The position numbers and the translations under genes were made by a program. The notes beneath the pieces were generated by a model. It saw nothing but the letters and a program-made list of their open reading frames with translations, searched no databases and was not told the DNA's origin. A stretch of 64,000 nucleotides of DNA from Leptospira hartskeerlii. Lineage in GTDB: Bacteria; Spirochaetota; Leptospiria; Leptospirales; Leptospiraceae. Where the stretch lies: positions 434,001 through 498,000 of the forward strand of contig NZ_NPDL01000001.1 in the NCBI RefSeq assembly GCF_002811475.1. Direction: 5' to 3'. Positions 47,355 through 57,695 of this stretch are shown in pieces; position 1 is the first letter of the stretch; each line of letters begins with the position of its first letter.

Positions 47355-48247
47355 ACCTTCTTCTTCTTTTTCCCATAAATCTTACAAACCTCTTTCAGAT
47401 CGCAAGACTCACATAGTTCAGCGATATAAACACTTTTACATTTACGTAAGATCCCAAGTCTGCAAAGAGCAAAGTCCATTCTCAAAGGATCTTCCGGATA
47501 AATTTTCTGGAAATAATCGGTGACCTCTCTTGATTTTTTGAGATCAGAAGTTCTTCTTTCCGTAATTCCTAAAATATTAGAAAGACGATTGATGTGAGTA
47601 TCTAAAGGAAATAATAACTCTGAGGTTTTAATCTGTTTATATAACCCCAGATCAGGTTCTTCTTTACGGACCATCCATCTTAAGAACATACAATAACGTT
47701 TATGTGCAGATTTAGGATTTCCGAGTCCGATCAAAAAACAAAGTCCGTAGGATTTCCAACCCGGATCTAAGTGGCTTAAAATTTCTGAAAGCCTGGATTG
47801 AAAACCTGAGATCCTTTTTTCTAAACCTGTATCTTTAGAATGGATCGGACTAAACCAAGATTCTAAAAATTTCTCTCCCGATTTTTCAATTTCCAAATAA
47901 GCCAATCGGATTGCTTGTAAGAACAAAAGTATGTCCTTCTCTTTTTGGAAACGATAAGGTCCTAATTGGTTTTTCCAGATCTTGGTTCCATGATTGAGTA
48001 AATATTGTTTTGGATGTTTACCCATCGGTTCCAAAAGTCTGGAAAGAAAACCTCGGATTGCTGTCACATTCCCATAGGCGAATAACGCGGATAGGAGTCC
48101 TACAAATTCTCTATCTTCCGGAGAATCATATAGATAACATAAAAATAATGGATCAGAATCTAAGAATTCAGGTTTGGTATAGTTCTTATATAAAAGATCA
48201 AAACTTTTCTTTAGGTTTTTCTCTTTGGAAAGGGGAGAAGAGGGCAT
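47333..48247 (-). CDS. TIGR02757 (DUF2400) family protein
   Basis: A 304-aa protein of the TIGR02757 family, function unknown. Signature stretches: VGLLSALFAYGNVTAIRGFLSRLLEPMG, RYCMFLRWMVRKEEPDLGLYKQI, LLFPLDTHINRLSNILGITERRTSDLKKSREVTDYFQ and MDFALCRLGILRKC. The family resembles helix-hairpin-helix DNA glycosylases (EndoIII-like), and the C-terminal Cys set (CKSVYIAELCESCDLKEVC) could hold an Fe-S cluster. The last ~12 residues are basic and are encoded antisense to tRNA-Glu; the overlap is ~22 bp. The stop codon therefore lies inside the tRNA gene. The next upstream gene is a lyase, 23 bp away. Confidence 0.8.
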   Translation of the reverse strand: MPSSPLSKEKNLKKSFDLLYKNYTKPEFLDSDPLFLCYLYDSPEDREFVGLLSALFAYGNVTAIRGFLSRLLEPMGKHPKQYLLNHGTKIWKNQLGPYRFQKEKDILLFLQAIRLAYLEIEKSGEKFLESWFSPIHSKDTGLEKRISGFQSRLSEILSHLDPGWKSYGLCFLIGLGNPKSAHKRYCMFLRWMVRKEEPDLGLYKQIKTSELLFPLDTHINRLSNILGITERRTSDLKKSREVTDYFQKIYPEDPLRMDFALCRLGILRKCKSVYIAELCESCDLKEVCKIYGKKKKKVGTATEN

Positions 48248-48270
48248 ATTTCGCTCTTAGCGACTTCTAA

Positions 48271-49167
48271 TTAAGAAGCCGCTTTTGCTTTTAATGCAAT
48301 ATAGGAACGAGAAGCCAGTTTTCTTTGTAAGATTCCTTCCATAAATGCAGAAGCTTCCAATAATTTTGAAAGATCTATTCCTGTTTGAATTCCTGATTTA
48401 TGAAAATAATATACTAAGTCTTCTGTGGCTAAGTTTCCGGAAGCACCTTTAGCATAAGGACAACCTCCTAGTCCTCCTGAAGAAGAATCGAAGGATCGAA
48501 TTCCTAATTCGTAGGATTTTTGCACGTTGGAGATTGCCATTCCGTATGTATCATGAAAATGTCCTGCTAATTTATCCGCAGGAATTTCTTTCAGAAGAGT
48601 ATTGAGTAATTTGTCTACTTCTGCAGGAACCGCAGTGCCGATTGTCTCTCCTAAAGAAATCTCGTATGCGCCTTGGTCCAAAAGTATTTTAGAAACTTCT
48701 AAAACCTTTTTCGGATCGATTTTTCCTTCATAAGGACAATCGATTACTGTAGAAACATAACCTCTTGCCAGCACTCCATCCTTCTTTGCTTCCGCAAAAA
48801 TTTCTTTAAAACCGTCTATGGATTCTTGGATGGTTCGATTGATATTTTTTTTGGTGAATGATTCCGAAGCGGCTGTGAATACTGCTACTTCTTTAAATCC
48901 GGAAGAGATTGCAGCTTGGTATCCTTTTAAATTGGGAGTGAGCGCGCTAAAATGAACATCCCCTTTTAGGTCCAACGAAGCGGAGAGTTCTTTTGCATCT
49001 CCAAGTTGAGGAATGTTTTCTTTTCTTACGAAAGAAGTGGCTTCTATATGCTTTAGGCCGGCCGCGACTAGCTTCTGGATATAAAGTAATTTATCCTCTG
49101 TTGGGACCTCCGACTTTTCATTTTGGAGTCCATCTCTTGGTCCTACTTCCGTAATTTTCAAACTCAT
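48271..49167 (-). CDS. Hydroxymethylglutaryl-CoA lyase
   Basis: A 298-aa TIM-barrel enzyme that splits HMG-CoA into acetoacetate and acetyl-CoA, the last step of leucine degradation. The start ITEVGPRDGLQNEKSEVPTEDKL carries the catalytic Arg and Asp. EATSFVRKENIPQLGDA, GHFHDTYGMAISNVQ (metal His) and SSSGGLGGCPYAKGASGNLATED (catalytic Cys in GCPYA) are near-identical to HMGL. It is complete. Its role could be leucine breakdown or ketone-body supply to the thiolases in this window; that link is inference. It is followed closely by the TIGR02757 gene. Confidence 0.88.
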   Translation of the reverse strand: MSLKITEVGPRDGLQNEKSEVPTEDKLLYIQKLVAAGLKHIEATSFVRKENIPQLGDAKELSASLDLKGDVHFSALTPNLKGYQAAISSGFKEVAVFTAASESFTKKNINRTIQESIDGFKEIFAEAKKDGVLARGYVSTVIDCPYEGKIDPKKVLEVSKILLDQGAYEISLGETIGTAVPAEVDKLLNTLLKEIPADKLAGHFHDTYGMAISNVQKSYELGIRSFDSSSGGLGGCPYAKGASGNLATEDLVYYFHKSGIQTGIDLSKLLEASAFMEGILQRKLASRSYIALKAKAAS

Positions 49168-49219
49168 GTCTTTAAGGGATTGGTTGTCAGAATTCTAAGC
49201 AAGCACTAAACCGGTATCC

Positions 49220-49906
49220 GTGTCCGAGAAAAAAGAAACGATCATCGTTTTGGAAGATGTTTCCCTATCTTCTCCCGAAAGAACCTACTTGTCTGGGGTG
49301 AACCTACAAGTAGAAGCAGGAGAATTTCTCGGAATTTTGGGCCGTTCCGGTTCAGGAAAGTCTACACTCTTGCGACTAATATTAGACCTTCCGATCCCTT
49401 CTTCTTGGAAAAAAACAGGCAGCATTCAAATTTTTGGAAAATCTAGAAAGGATATCCCGGCCAGATGGATCCAACCGGTTTTTCAAGATCCTGTTTTGGG
49501 TTTTAATCCACTTTGGACCTTAGAAAAAAGTTTAAGAGAACCCTTACAATTACTCAAAGAAGAAAACTTGTACGGATCTTTGCTAGAAAAATGGATCCCA
49601 ATCTTGGGACTTGAAGGTAAAGATAGAAATCGCCTTCCTTCTTTTTTTTCAGGAGGAGAACTCCAGAGATTTTCTCTTCTTCGCGCGCTGCTTTGCCGCC
49701 CTAAAATTTTATGTTTAGATGAAGCGACTTCCGCTTTAGATCCAATCTTGAATCATCAGGTTTTGCAGGCTCTTTCCGATCTGAATCAGAAAGAAGGAGT
49801 TACCATTCTTTGGGTAACCCATAATATAAAATCTGCGAATAAATTCTGCTCTCGTATTGTGGAGATGGAAGAATTGAATTCATCATCGGCCGCACCCGCG
49901 AATTGA
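49220..49906 (+). CDS. ABC transporter ATP-binding protein
   Basis: A 228-aa ATPase. Walker A is GRSGSGKST, the signature FSGGELQRFSLLRALL, Walker B ILCLDEATSALD and the switch His is in WVTHNIKS. It aligns best in style with the peptide/nickel (DppF/NikE) group: VFQDPVLGFNPLWTLEKSLREPLQLL is typical of that branch. No permease or binding protein is next to it, so its partners are elsewhere or it acts alone. GTG start at 49220, with little ribosome site. It is divergent from the HMGL gene, 53 bp apart. Confidence 0.82.
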   Translation: MSEKKETIIVLEDVSLSSPERTYLSGVNLQVEAGEFLGILGRSGSGKSTLLRLILDLPIPSSWKKTGSIQIFGKSRKDIPARWIQPVFQDPVLGFNPLWTLEKSLREPLQLLKEENLYGSLLEKWIPILGLEGKDRNRLPSFFSGGELQRFSLLRALLCRPKILCLDEATSALDPILNHQVLQALSDLNQKEGVTILWVTHNIKSANKFCSRIVEMEELNSSSAAPAN

Positions 49907-49925
49907 GAAAGACCTTCTTCAAATA

Positions 49926-49958
49926 AAAAACCCCAAGGCAATAACACCTCAGGGTTTC
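49926..49958. terminator. Convergent terminator
   Basis: AAACCCCAAGG and CCTCAGGGTTT form a stem with two mismatches, flanked by an A-run on the left and GTTTC on the right. It lies between the ABC ATPase gene and the convergent gene at 49984 and may serve both weakly. Confidence 0.5.
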
Positions 49959-49983
49959 AACAAAACTAGATCGAAAGAGTTTT

Positions 49984-50607
49984 TTAGAACTCTATATGAT
50001 ATAAGTTTTTGCGGTCTTTTTTGTCCTTGTACAAAGCTAATAGAATGTCTATCCGATAAATGGAAGAACGAAGACTTGCTTCTAACAATCTGAGAGCTTT
50101 GATCTGGTTTTCGAGAGACATCTCGTTGAGTCTGGTCACTTCCGTTTTTTCAAAAACTTCGTGAGTTACCTCGCTCGATTTTAAATCTGTCGGTTTGAAG
50201 ACTATTTTTTTATTCTCGAACATCACTTCGTAATAGATCCTTTTACTTTCGGATGCTAAAGTGATATCGGATACCTTTCCGCTGTTGAACTGGAATGTGA
50301 TGTACTTAAACAAATTGCTTTCGTACCCATCCTGAACTTGGAAAGGAATGTCTTCCGTGACAATGGTTTGGCGTTTCTCATACTTCGGCATCAGGACCAC
50401 GAGTATATCGTGTTTGCGCTCTAAGTCTTTTAATCTTTCGTTGATCGTTGTTTCCAGACCTACGATGATTTTTTTAAGAGACTTAGTGTACTCGCTTGTC
50501 TCGTCCTGAAATACGTCCGCCTCGTTGACCTTTTGTTTCTGTTGGGCCAATAGTGGAACGAAGAAGAAGAGGGTCGCCAAAGCGAAAAGCCTGGTTTGGT
50601 TTTTCAT
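49984..50607 (-). CDS. Exported coiled-coil hypothetical protein
   Basis: A 207-aa protein I cannot name. ATG 50607 has an excellent ribosome site (GGAGG, six bases away) and starts a signal peptide RLFALATLFFFVPLLA with cleavage near residue 20. The mature chain has a helical heptad region, LKKIIVGLETTINERLKDLERKHDILV, then a strand-rich middle and a second helical end (LENQIKALRLLEASLRSSIYRIDILLALY). It lies 63 bp downstream of the TPR gene on the same strand, so they are probably an operon of exported proteins. Confidence 0.6.
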   Translation of the reverse strand: MKNQTRLFALATLFFFVPLLAQQKQKVNEADVFQDETSEYTKSLKKIIVGLETTINERLKDLERKHDILVVLMPKYEKRQTIVTEDIPFQVQDGYESNLFKYITFQFNSGKVSDITLASESKRIYYEVMFENKKIVFKPTDLKSSEVTHEVFEKTEVTRLNEMSLENQIKALRLLEASLRSSIYRIDILLALYKDKKDRKNLYHIEF

Positions 50608-50670
50608 TGGATCCTCCGTCTCAAGATTGGACGGATTCTTTTCGTTTGCCAAGTCTTTTTCGGGTTTGGG

Positions 50671-51714
50671 CTATTGGCCTTCCTTCTCCGCATCCTCGTC
50701 AGCGGCCTTGATCTCTGCGAATCTTTTTGCCAGGTCCCTTCTTCTTTCTATAATTTTTAGCGAGAATTCAGTAAAGAAAGGGTCATTGGGGAATTTTAAT
50801 AACTCCTCATATTCTTTTGCAGCCGTGACATAATCGCCTATCTTACTCGCGGTCTCCGCAAAATAAAAATGGAATTTCTTATTATAAGGTCTCTTCTTCC
50901 CTTGGTCGTCGTACAGATCCGTATTTCTGAAGATCTTGTAAGCGTAGTAATCTCTGCCGCCCATAATCTCCAAACGTGCTAGTCCCAGCTTGGCGTCCGG
51001 ACTATTCTGGTCTATGGTTAATGCTTTTTTAATATAAATCTGGGCTCTATTCTTTAGATCCGTTTTGATATAATGTTCCGCGAGAAGGACTAACGCCTCA
51101 GTTTGGAATTGATTCAGCTCGACTGCTTTTTTATAATATATGACTGCTTGTATTTGTTCATTTAGAAGTTCGTAAAGAACTCCCAAGTGCATATAAGTTC
51201 TATAATACTTAGGGACTTCTGCGATTGCGTATTCATACTGAAAGATCGCTTTTTGGTATTTTTTTTCTATATGATAGGCTCTTCCTAAATTATATCTAAA
51301 AGCGAAGAAGGAAGGATCGAATCTCATTCCTGCTTCCAACATGGAAATTGCCTTCTCTCTTTTTTTAGGATCCGCAGATTGTAATAATCCTACTGCTTCA
51401 TTATTGAAGATTCCGCAGTTTGTGATCTGTTTTCCTTCGTATTCAAAACTTGCTTTGGACGGGGTAGGTGCACCTTTCCAATGTCTGCCTGCTGCTACTA
51501 TAAAGTCCTGCTCCGATCTGGCCAGACTTCCGTCTTGATAAAACTCAGGATCTAGAAAATCATTCTCACCCCAAAGTATACCTGCGTATTCGGAGTCTCC
51601 TATCTTGAATTGTGCAAATGTTATATTGGGAAAGATCAATAATAAGAATATGCAGAGTGACTTGGCAAAATTTAAGCCTTGTAAATACTCTTTTAAAAGG
51701 GAAATTGTCCTCAT
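50671..51714 (-). CDS. Exported TPR-repeat protein
   Basis: A ~347-aa protein with signal peptide [15 protein letters not shown]. From about residue 115 there are three to five tetratricopeptide repeats: [89 protein letters not shown] and [26 protein letters not shown]. The N-terminal ~90 residues are aromatic and unassigned ([24 protein letters not shown]). TPRs serve as protein-binding scaffolds. ATG 51714 is chosen; ATGs at 51720 and 51732 are in frame. Its start codon abuts the ccmA start on the other strand. Confidence 0.72.
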   Translation of the reverse strand: MRTISLLKEYLQGLNFAKSLCIFLLLIFPNITFAQFKIGDSEYAGILWGENDFLDPEFYQDGSLARSEQDFIVAAGRHWKGAPTPSKASFEYEGKQITNCGIFNNEAVGLLQSADPKKREKAISMLEAGMRFDPSFFAFRYNLGRAYHIEKKYQKAIFQYEYAIAEVPKYYRTYMHLGVLYELLNEQIQAVIYYKKAVELNQFQTEALVLLAEHYIKTDLKNRAQIYIKKALTIDQNSPDAKLGLARLEIMGGRDYYAYKIFRNTDLYDDQGKKRPYNKKFHFYFAETASKIGDYVTAAKEYEELLKFPNDPFFTEFSLKIIERRRDLAKRFAEIKAADEDAEKEGQ

Positions 51715-52337
51715 TGGTCCCATTACAAACATCGATTCCAGTATTGGAATGTTCTAACCTATCGTACAATATCGGACGAAAATCGGTTTTAAAGAACGTT
51801 TCCTTCTCCGTTTTTCCGAACGAAGTTTTATTTGTGAGAGGAATGAACGGTTCCGGAAAGACTACATTGCTTAAGTCCATTCTGCAACACGATAAATTCA
51901 AGGGCCAGATCAAATTCCCTTCTTCCAAATCCGCTAAACTTTCATACTTGGGTCACGATTTGGGTTTATATACCACTTTAAGTTTGGAAGAAAATTTAGA
52001 ATATTTCAAAGGGATTGCGGGAGATTGTAGACCGGAAGATCAGATCATTTCTTGGTTAAAAGATTTTCGTCTTTGGCAAAGAAGAAAGGACCCTGTTTCT
52101 TCTTTTTCGCGTGGAATGAAGCAGAAGGCCGCATTAGTTCGTGCTCTTTTGCCTAACGTGGATCTTTATCTTTTAGATGAGCCATTAACTGCCTTGGATA
52201 GCGAGGGAGAATCCAAGGCAAGATCCGTTTTAGAGAATGTTCTTGATTCTTCTTCTATCATCATGGTGACTCACGATCCTAACTTTACTTTGAATGCCAA
52301 GTCCAGACTTTTGGAATTGGGAGAAAATTCGAAATGA
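51714..52337 (+). CDS. ccmA: Cytochrome c biogenesis ATPase CcmA
   Basis: A ~207-aa ABC ATPase of the CcmAB haem-handling complex. Walker A is GMNGSGKTT (~43-51), the signature is [16 protein letters not shown] (SRG in place of SGG, usual for CcmA-like and other exporters) and Walker B is [12 protein letters not shown], with the His in IMVTHDPN. The start is uncertain: a TTG at 51714 with AAGGGA upstream gives the normal N-terminus (…[21 protein letters not shown]); no ATG fits. That TTG touches the divergent TPR gene's ATG. Its stop overlaps the ccmB start, so translation is coupled. Confidence 0.8.
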   Translation: MVPLQTSIPVLECSNLSYNIGRKSVLKNVSFSVFPNEVLFVRGMNGSGKTTLLKSILQHDKFKGQIKFPSSKSAKLSYLGHDLGLYTTLSLEENLEYFKGIAGDCRPEDQIISWLKDFRLWQRRKDPVSSFSRGMKQKAALVRALLPNVDLYLLDEPLTALDSEGESKARSVLENVLDSSSIIMVTHDPNFTLNAKSRLLELGENSK

Positions 52338-53002
52338 AAGCGATCTTAGCTCTCATCCGAAAGGAGTTCCGTCTATTAGGGAAAGCGAGTAATGGAATAT
52401 TATCATTACTCGTTTTAGTTTCTGCGATGGTGTTTTTATTCCATTATGCTTTGGAAAGGAACGGCAAAATTGATCTGATCGCACTCATTGGATTAAAGTG
52501 GGCCATTTTATTTGTCGCATCATTCGTATTAGTCGGTCAGTTCACCTGGGAAGAGAGAGAAGCGGGTGGTGGAACCGCGAGCAGACTTTTTATTTCTCCT
52601 TGGATTTTATATTTTTCTAAATCGATTTTAGTATTTATCGCATTGTCTGCGTCCGCCATCTATCTTATGGGACTTTTTGCCCTGATGTTCTCCGCATTCC
52701 CCGCGGATATAAACGAATTCGGAAGACAGATCGTATTCTTCTTTCCCGGTCTACTATGCCTTTCCTTTTTAGGAGTTTGTCTTTCTCATATTAGTTTGTC
52801 TTCTCGCTTGAAAGAGATACTTCTTCCGTTACTTCTAGTGCCTCTTTCTATTCCGGTATTTTTATATGGAATGGAAGCTGAGAGAAAATTTATCTCCCAA
52901 CCTTTTTCCGCCTTGGTGGGTTCTTTTTGTCTGATCTTGGCATTCTCTTTTTTTTACGGTTCCATGGGTGCACTTCTGGTAGAAATGACTTCCGACGAAT
53001 AG
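52334..53002 (+). CDS. ccmB: Haem exporter membrane subunit CcmB
   Basis: A 222-aa integral membrane protein with six hydrophobic segments. The N-terminal [22 protein letters not shown] and [31 protein letters not shown] match CcmB, including the E-R-E cytoplasmic loop (usually ER-x-x-G-x-L-e-x-L-l-l-s-P). It would form the permease of the CcmAB ATPase complex that releases holo-CcmE during cytochrome c maturation. It overlaps ccmA by 4 bp (ATGA) and is 46 bp before ccmC. Confidence 0.82.
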   Translation: MKAILALIRKEFRLLGKASNGILSLLVLVSAMVFLFHYALERNGKIDLIALIGLKWAILFVASFVLVGQFTWEEREAGGGTASRLFISPWILYFSKSILVFIALSASAIYLMGLFALMFSAFPADINEFGRQIVFFFPGLLCLSFLGVCLSHISLSSRLKEILLPLLLVPLSIPVFLYGMEAERKFISQPFSALVGSFCLILAFSFFYGSMGALLVEMTSDE

Positions 53003-53048
53003 GATTCTTCTTGATACAATTTGCGGATACCTGCACACTTCCAAGCGT

Positions 53049-53732
53049 ATGAATATTCGCCTCCTGCATCCCGCCTGGGACTGGATACTCGCTCTTTTGT
53101 TTTTATCGATTTTTCCGTTTGCAGTGCTCTTAAGTTTGTATTACCCGAATGTGATCTTAGAGCAGGGGATCTCTCATAGGATTTTTTATTTCCATGTGCC
53201 TGTTGCATGGGTGGCCTTGTATGGTCCCGGAATTTCTTCCATCTGCGCGGTTGCGTATCTGGTGACTAAGGACAGGATCTGGGATACACTTTCGCTTTCG
53301 GCAAATAAGATCTCTCTTCTATTTGCGATTGGTGTTTTATTTTCAGGACCGATCTGGGCGTACTTGGCTTGGGGAACTCCTTGGGACACGACTGATGCTC
53401 GTCTGAATTCTTTTTTTGTTTTGGTACTTAGCCTTGTGGCTTACTTTCTATTGCGGTTCTTAGTACTGGACCAAACTAAGAAGTATATCTTCTCAGCTTT
53501 TTTAAGTCTGTTTTGCAGCGTGAATGCACTCTTAACCTGGGGGGCAATTCGTTGGATGGACAACCCTGGAAATCACCCTTCCTCAGTATTGGGGAAAAAG
53601 GGAATGGACCCGGATATGAGGATCTCTTTTTGGCTAGGGATTTTGGCCTATCACCTACTTTTTTTGATCTTATACCGAATAGTCTATCGTTTGGATAAGA
53701 TCAAAGCGGTGAGAGAAGAATTGTTGGATTGA
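53049..53732 (+). CDS. ccmC: Cytochrome c biogenesis protein CcmC
   Basis: A 227-aa six-helix membrane protein of the haem-handling family. [16 protein letters not shown] carries the first conserved His. The periplasmic tryptophan-rich loop reads [16 protein letters not shown]; most CcmC proteins have WGTWWVWDARLTS, so two tryptophans are lost and one residue is gained. [17 protein letters not shown] carries the second His. Such loops present haem to CcmE. ccmE, ccmF and ccmH-like genes are not in the window. It is the last of the ccmABC set. The Trp change may be lineage-specific. Confidence 0.8.
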   Translation: MNIRLLHPAWDWILALLFLSIFPFAVLLSLYYPNVILEQGISHRIFYFHVPVAWVALYGPGISSICAVAYLVTKDRIWDTLSLSANKISLLFAIGVLFSGPIWAYLAWGTPWDTTDARLNSFFVLVLSLVAYFLLRFLVLDQTKKYIFSAFLSLFCSVNALLTWGAIRWMDNPGNHPSSVLGKKGMDPDMRISFWLGILAYHLLFLILYRIVYRLDKIKAVREELLD

Positions 53733-53792
53733 AAAATTCACTCAATTTTATAAAATACGAATTTTGTAATGATAGGAACATAGGAACGGATC

Positions 53793-54941
53793 GTGGATAG
53801 AGAGAAGCAAGAGAGCCAATTGAATTATTCCGACTATTCTATCCTTGCGGTTGACGATTCGGATATCAATCTCAAACTTTTAGTTCACACATTAAAACCT
53901 CTTGGTTTTCAGGTTTTAACTGCGATGAATACGGAAGAGGCACGCACACTTCTCGCGACCAACCAAGTCGATGTGCTTCTTTTAGATGTTAGTATGCCCG
54001 GCCAGGACGGATTTTCCTTCTGTAAGGAACTTAGAGAAATAGACAGATTTAACCTTCTTCCTATTTTATTTATCACAGCTTATAATAGAGAGTTAGGATT
54101 CGATGAGGCAATTGCTCACGGAGGAGATGACTTTCTCCACAAACCTTTCCAGCCGAAAGAATTGGTCGCAAAGATCAGAGCATTTATCCGGATCAAAAAT
54201 CTTCAGGACGAACTTTTACACCAAAAGAAAAAGTACGAAAAAGAATTGGTGATGGCAAGAAGGGTTCAGCAAGAACTCGTTCCCGAAAAACAATTGGAGT
54301 GGAACGGCTTTAGTGTGAATTCAGTCTTTCATCCTCTTATGCAGATCGGCGGCGACTTTATAGACGCGTGGATAGAGGAAGATAAACTCCATGTGTTTAT
54401 TGCAGATTGTTCCGGGCATGGTCCTTCCGCAGCGCTTCTTTCTGCGATGGTAAAGATGCAAGTTTCCAATTTAGGAAGAAGTAATACTCTTATAGAAAAA
54501 GTCAAAACTCTTCGCCAACAATTGGAGAAGATCCTACCGGAAGATTTTTCCATCACCTTCTTCTATGGTATCCTAGATAAAAAAGGCAATTTTGAATATG
54601 CCAACGGAGGACATCCTCCTCCTCTATTGTACAATAACGGTAACGTCGAAGAATTGCCCGGCATGGGACCTCTTATCATTCCGATAGAACTTGGGACAGA
54701 AGACGAATTTAGATCTGTAGTCTTAGAAAAAGGCGTTTCTCTATTACTTTACACGGACGGGGCCACTGAAATAACGGATGAGAACTATAATATTTTGGGC
54801 GAAGAAAGTCTGAAGAAGATCCTGAAAGAGGCCGTGGAATCCAAAGAAGATATTCTAAATTTCTCTTTGGAAAGAATATTGGCACATTCGGGGAATATGA
54901 CCCACGACGATGATATCGCTCTCATGGTTATCCAAGGATGA
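53793..54941 (+). CDS. Receiver-PP2C (SpoIIE/RsbU-like) phosphatase
   Basis: A 382-aa response regulator with serine phosphatase output. The receiver (residues 15-135) has the acidic pair D21-D22, phospho-acceptor D65 (LLLDVSMPG), T95 and K117 (LHKPFQ). A ~30-residue coiled coil ([26 protein letters not shown]) links it to a PP2C domain with [41 protein letters not shown] and DDDIALMVI, giving all metal-binding Asp residues. Targets are usually anti-sigma-antagonist proteins (STAS). GTG start at 53793. Its stop codon overlaps the purC start (ATGA), an unusual link to purine synthesis. Confidence 0.88.
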   Translation: MDREKQESQLNYSDYSILAVDDSDINLKLLVHTLKPLGFQVLTAMNTEEARTLLATNQVDVLLLDVSMPGQDGFSFCKELREIDRFNLLPILFITAYNRELGFDEAIAHGGDDFLHKPFQPKELVAKIRAFIRIKNLQDELLHQKKKYEKELVMARRVQQELVPEKQLEWNGFSVNSVFHPLMQIGGDFIDAWIEEDKLHVFIADCSGHGPSAALLSAMVKMQVSNLGRSNTLIEKVKTLRQQLEKILPEDFSITFFYGILDKKGNFEYANGGHPPPLLYNNGNVEELPGMGPLIIPIELGTEDEFRSVVLEKGVSLLLYTDGATEITDENYNILGEESLKKILKEAVESKEDILNFSLERILAHSGNMTHDDDIALMVIQG

Positions 54942-55807
54942 GCGAACTCCCAAAACCTTCTTATATTGGCAAAGTCAGAGACGTATACGATTTAGGAAAT
55001 TCCCTGATATTATCTTCTACGGATAGGATCTCAGCATTCGATGTGGTATTCCGTCAGATCGTTCCAGGCAAAGGAAAAGTTTTAAACAAGATCTCCGCAG
55101 AATGGTTCTCCTACTTTAAGGATATTCCGAATCATATCATAGAGACTGATGTCTCTAAATTCCCTTCTCCATTCAAAGATCATCCGGACTTAAAGGATCG
55201 TTCTGTTCTTGTAAAAAAATGTAAGCGGATCGACTTCGAATGTGTGGTCCGCGGTTATCTTTCCGGTTCCGGTTGGAAAGAATACAAACAAGACGGCACA
55301 CTTGCTTTTAAAAAACTTCCTCCCGGTTTGAAAGAGTCCCAAAAACTGGCTGAGCCAAGTTTTACTCCTGCGATCAAAAACGATACAGGGCATGATGAGA
55401 ACATCTCTGAAGAGAGAATGAAAAACGAGATAGGATCCGAACTCTTCTCTATTTTGAAGGAAAAATCGATTTCCCTCTATACCAGGGCGGCTGAACTGGT
55501 AGCAGGGGCCGGGATTTTGCTCTGCGATACCAAGTTCGAATTCGGAATTTGGGAAGATAAGGTCATCTTGATCGATGAGATTTTGACTCCCGATTCTTCC
55601 AGGTATTGGGCTGAAAGTGTCTATGTTATCGGGACCACTCCGCCCAGCATGGACAAACAGATCTTACGGAATTATCTGGAAAAGTCCGGTTGGAATAAAG
55701 TTCCGCCACCTCCGGATCTGCCGGAGAGTTTGATTGTGGAATTGCAAGCGGCATATAAGGAAATACAGGACCGACTATTAAAATGTTTATCGCAAGAATC
55801 AACGTAA
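54938..55807 (+). CDS. purC: SAICAR synthase
   Basis: A 289-aa ATP-dependent ligase joining CAIR and aspartate, step 8 of purine synthesis. [26 protein letters not shown] is the N-terminal nucleotide region. [27 protein letters not shown] and IGTKFEFG-like [28 protein letters not shown] match the long (yeast-type) PurC. The family is complete. It overlaps the phosphatase by 4 bp upstream and purS by 25 bp downstream, so the whole block is translationally coupled. Confidence 0.93.
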   Translation: MSELPKPSYIGKVRDVYDLGNSLILSSTDRISAFDVVFRQIVPGKGKVLNKISAEWFSYFKDIPNHIIETDVSKFPSPFKDHPDLKDRSVLVKKCKRIDFECVVRGYLSGSGWKEYKQDGTLAFKKLPPGLKESQKLAEPSFTPAIKNDTGHDENISEERMKNEIGSELFSILKEKSISLYTRAAELVAGAGILLCDTKFEFGIWEDKVILIDEILTPDSSRYWAESVYVIGTTPPSMDKQILRNYLEKSGWNKVPPPPDLPESLIVELQAAYKEIQDRLLKCLSQEST

Positions 55808-56031
55808 CTCTAAAAGAATCAGTTCTCGATCCTCAAGGGAACACTGTAAAATCCACTCTGCAAGAACTGGGCGAAAAATCAGTCCAAGACGTAAGAGTCG
55901 GAAAATACATCGAGGTCAAATTGGATTCTCCGGATCTTGAAACTGCAAAGAAGACTGTGGCTAATCTTTGCGAAAAACTTTTAGTAAATCATGTGATTGA
56001 AACTTATCGTTCGGAGATTATAACTGAATGA
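55783..56031 (+). CDS. purS: FGAM synthase subunit PurS
   Basis: An 82-aa bridging subunit of the three-part formylglycinamidine ribonucleotide synthetase (PurS-PurQ-PurL). [27 protein letters not shown] and [42 protein letters not shown] match the family from end to end. It begins inside the last 25 bases of purC and overlaps purQ by 4 bp (ATGA). Confidence 0.92.
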   Translation: MFIARINVTLKESVLDPQGNTVKSTLQELGEKSVQDVRVGKYIEVKLDSPDLETAKKTVANLCEKLLVNHVIETYRSEIITE

Positions 56032-56687
56032 AAGCTGCGGTAGTCACTTTTCCAGGCTCTAATTGTGATAATGATATCGTAAGAGTTCTTTCCGAATTCT
56101 ATTCCGCGAAAGTGGACAAGGTCTGGCATAAAGACCAATTCTCCGAAAAATACGATCTGGTCATTCTTCCCGGAGGATTTTCCTACGGAGATTATTTGAG
56201 ATCCGGAGCAATGGCTCCTTTTTCTCCGGTAATGAAATCGGTAAAAGAACATACCGATCGCGGTGGAAAACTATTCGGGATCTGCAATGGATTCCAAATT
56301 TTAGCGGAAGCCGGTTATCTTCCTGGTGCATTGATACGTAACAGAAATCTAAAGTATGTTTGTAGGACCATCGGTCTTAAAAAAGCTTCTAACTCAAATA
56401 AGATCAGCGGTAGTTTAGCTGACGATAAGATCTTAAGAGTTCCTGTGGCTCATGGAGATGGATGTTATTTCGCTTCCGCTGAGATCCGCAAGCAACTGAA
56501 AGACGAAGGTCGCATTTTATTCCTGTATGCTGGTGACAATCCGAATGGAAGTTTGGATGATATCGCTGGGATCTGTTCTCCTGATTTCAAAGTGGCTGGT
56601 ATGATGCCTCACCCTGAAAGAGCGATGAATCCGATCACCGGAGAAATGGACGGTAAAACCGTTTTAGATCTTTTGATCGCTTCTTAA
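56028..56687 (+). CDS. purQ: FGAM synthase glutaminase subunit PurQ
   Basis: A 219-aa class I glutamine amidotransferase that feeds ammonia to PurL. The nucleophile Cys86 is in GICNGFQIL, and His and Glu are in [20 protein letters not shown] near the start and [17 protein letters not shown] are the usual PurQ blocks. It is the last gene of the unit; purL, the large subunit, does not follow and is not in this window. It is convergent with the next gene, overlapping at the stop codons. Confidence 0.93.
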   Translation: MKAAVVTFPGSNCDNDIVRVLSEFYSAKVDKVWHKDQFSEKYDLVILPGGFSYGDYLRSGAMAPFSPVMKSVKEHTDRGGKLFGICNGFQILAEAGYLPGALIRNRNLKYVCRTIGLKKASNSNKISGSLADDKILRVPVAHGDGCYFASAEIRKQLKDEGRILFLYAGDNPNGSLDDIAGICSPDFKVAGMMPHPERAMNPITGEMDGKTVLDLLIAS

Positions 56688-57646
56688 TTCTGGATTTTTT
56701 CTAAAATCGCGATTCCGTTGGAGACCTTTTCCTTTTTGGATTTGGTCTTGATCCATCCTGAAACCGTATATAATGTTTTTATAAATTTTTCAGATCCAAG
56801 ATTTTTGGGCCGGGAGAAGCTTGCCTCAATCTCAGGTTCTAACTCCAATTCCAATTTGGAATTTTGATCTTGGACGATCTTACGTTTTCCGTTTCCTGAC
56901 CAAACAGCATTTCCTAGATCCGAAACTTCTCCAATTGTCCAGGCTATGATCTCATCTTCCAAATAGAGCTGAACCTTCTTCTTTGCAGAAACATTCAGAT
57001 AGATCCGGTTTTCCAAAGGGAACGCTTCCGGACTGTAACCTTTTCCGACAGTATAAGATAAAAGTCCGTTTTCCAAAGAAACAGATAGGTCGTTCCAGGA
57101 GAGCTGACCTTCTACTCTTAAATCAGGAGAATGATTTTTAAAGACCCAATCTTTGCCGGAAGGAGAAATTTGAGTGAACCAGCTCCCTTTATTCTTATCT
57201 CCAGTATAAGCAAGTGCATCCAATTGGAAGTTCAGATTTTTTTCCCAGATGGCAGAATGAGTATAACCTTGGCGAATATTATCATCCAATCTGAAATTAA
57301 ATCTTTTGTCTGATTTAGTAAAACTCCAATAACCGTTCTTAAAACTTCCTTGGTGGATAAAGGAAGAAGTCCCACTCTCTAAAAGTGAGATCTCTTGGAG
57401 ATTTCCAGTCTCTCTATTCCAGAGCAGAAGATTTGCGCCTGATTTAAATCTGGTTGCGTAGATCCTGAGTTCTAAAAAGATTTTTTCACCCAGTATATCC
57501 ACGAGCACAGAGTCCACGGATCTGAATTTGGAAAAAAGTCCTGCGCTGTATTCTTTGGAATTATCGATCTGGACCGGACCAAAATATTTTCCAAATAAAG
57601 GTTCTAATGTGGAAGGATGAAGAATGGAGCCTAAATGTTCTTTCAT
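56684..57646 (-). CDS. Hypothetical strand-rich protein
   Basis: I cannot assign this ~320-aa protein. It has no signal peptide or membrane helix. The sequence alternates hydrophobic and polar residues ([50 protein letters not shown]), suggesting a mostly beta, lipocalin- or glycan-hydrolase-like shape, with Trp spaced through the middle. A DUF2804-type protein is one possible resemblance, but I see no decisive motif. ATG 57646 is chosen; a TTG at 57667 is in frame. Its stop codon shares bases with the purQ stop. Confidence 0.5.
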   Translation of the reverse strand: MKEHLGSILHPSTLEPLFGKYFGPVQIDNSKEYSAGLFSKFRSVDSVLVDILGEKIFLELRIYATRFKSGANLLLWNRETGNLQEISLLESGTSSFIHQGSFKNGYWSFTKSDKRFNFRLDDNIRQGYTHSAIWEKNLNFQLDALAYTGDKNKGSWFTQISPSGKDWVFKNHSPDLRVEGQLSWNDLSVSLENGLLSYTVGKGYSPEAFPLENRIYLNVSAKKKVQLYLEDEIIAWTIGEVSDLGNAVWSGNGKRKIVQDQNSKLELELEPEIEASFSRPKNLGSEKFIKTLYTVSGWIKTKSKKEKVSNGIAILEKIQN

Positions 57647-57695
57647 AGGTTGTTCATCTAATGGCAATTAGTCGCCTATTTTCTCTCATGGAAAA

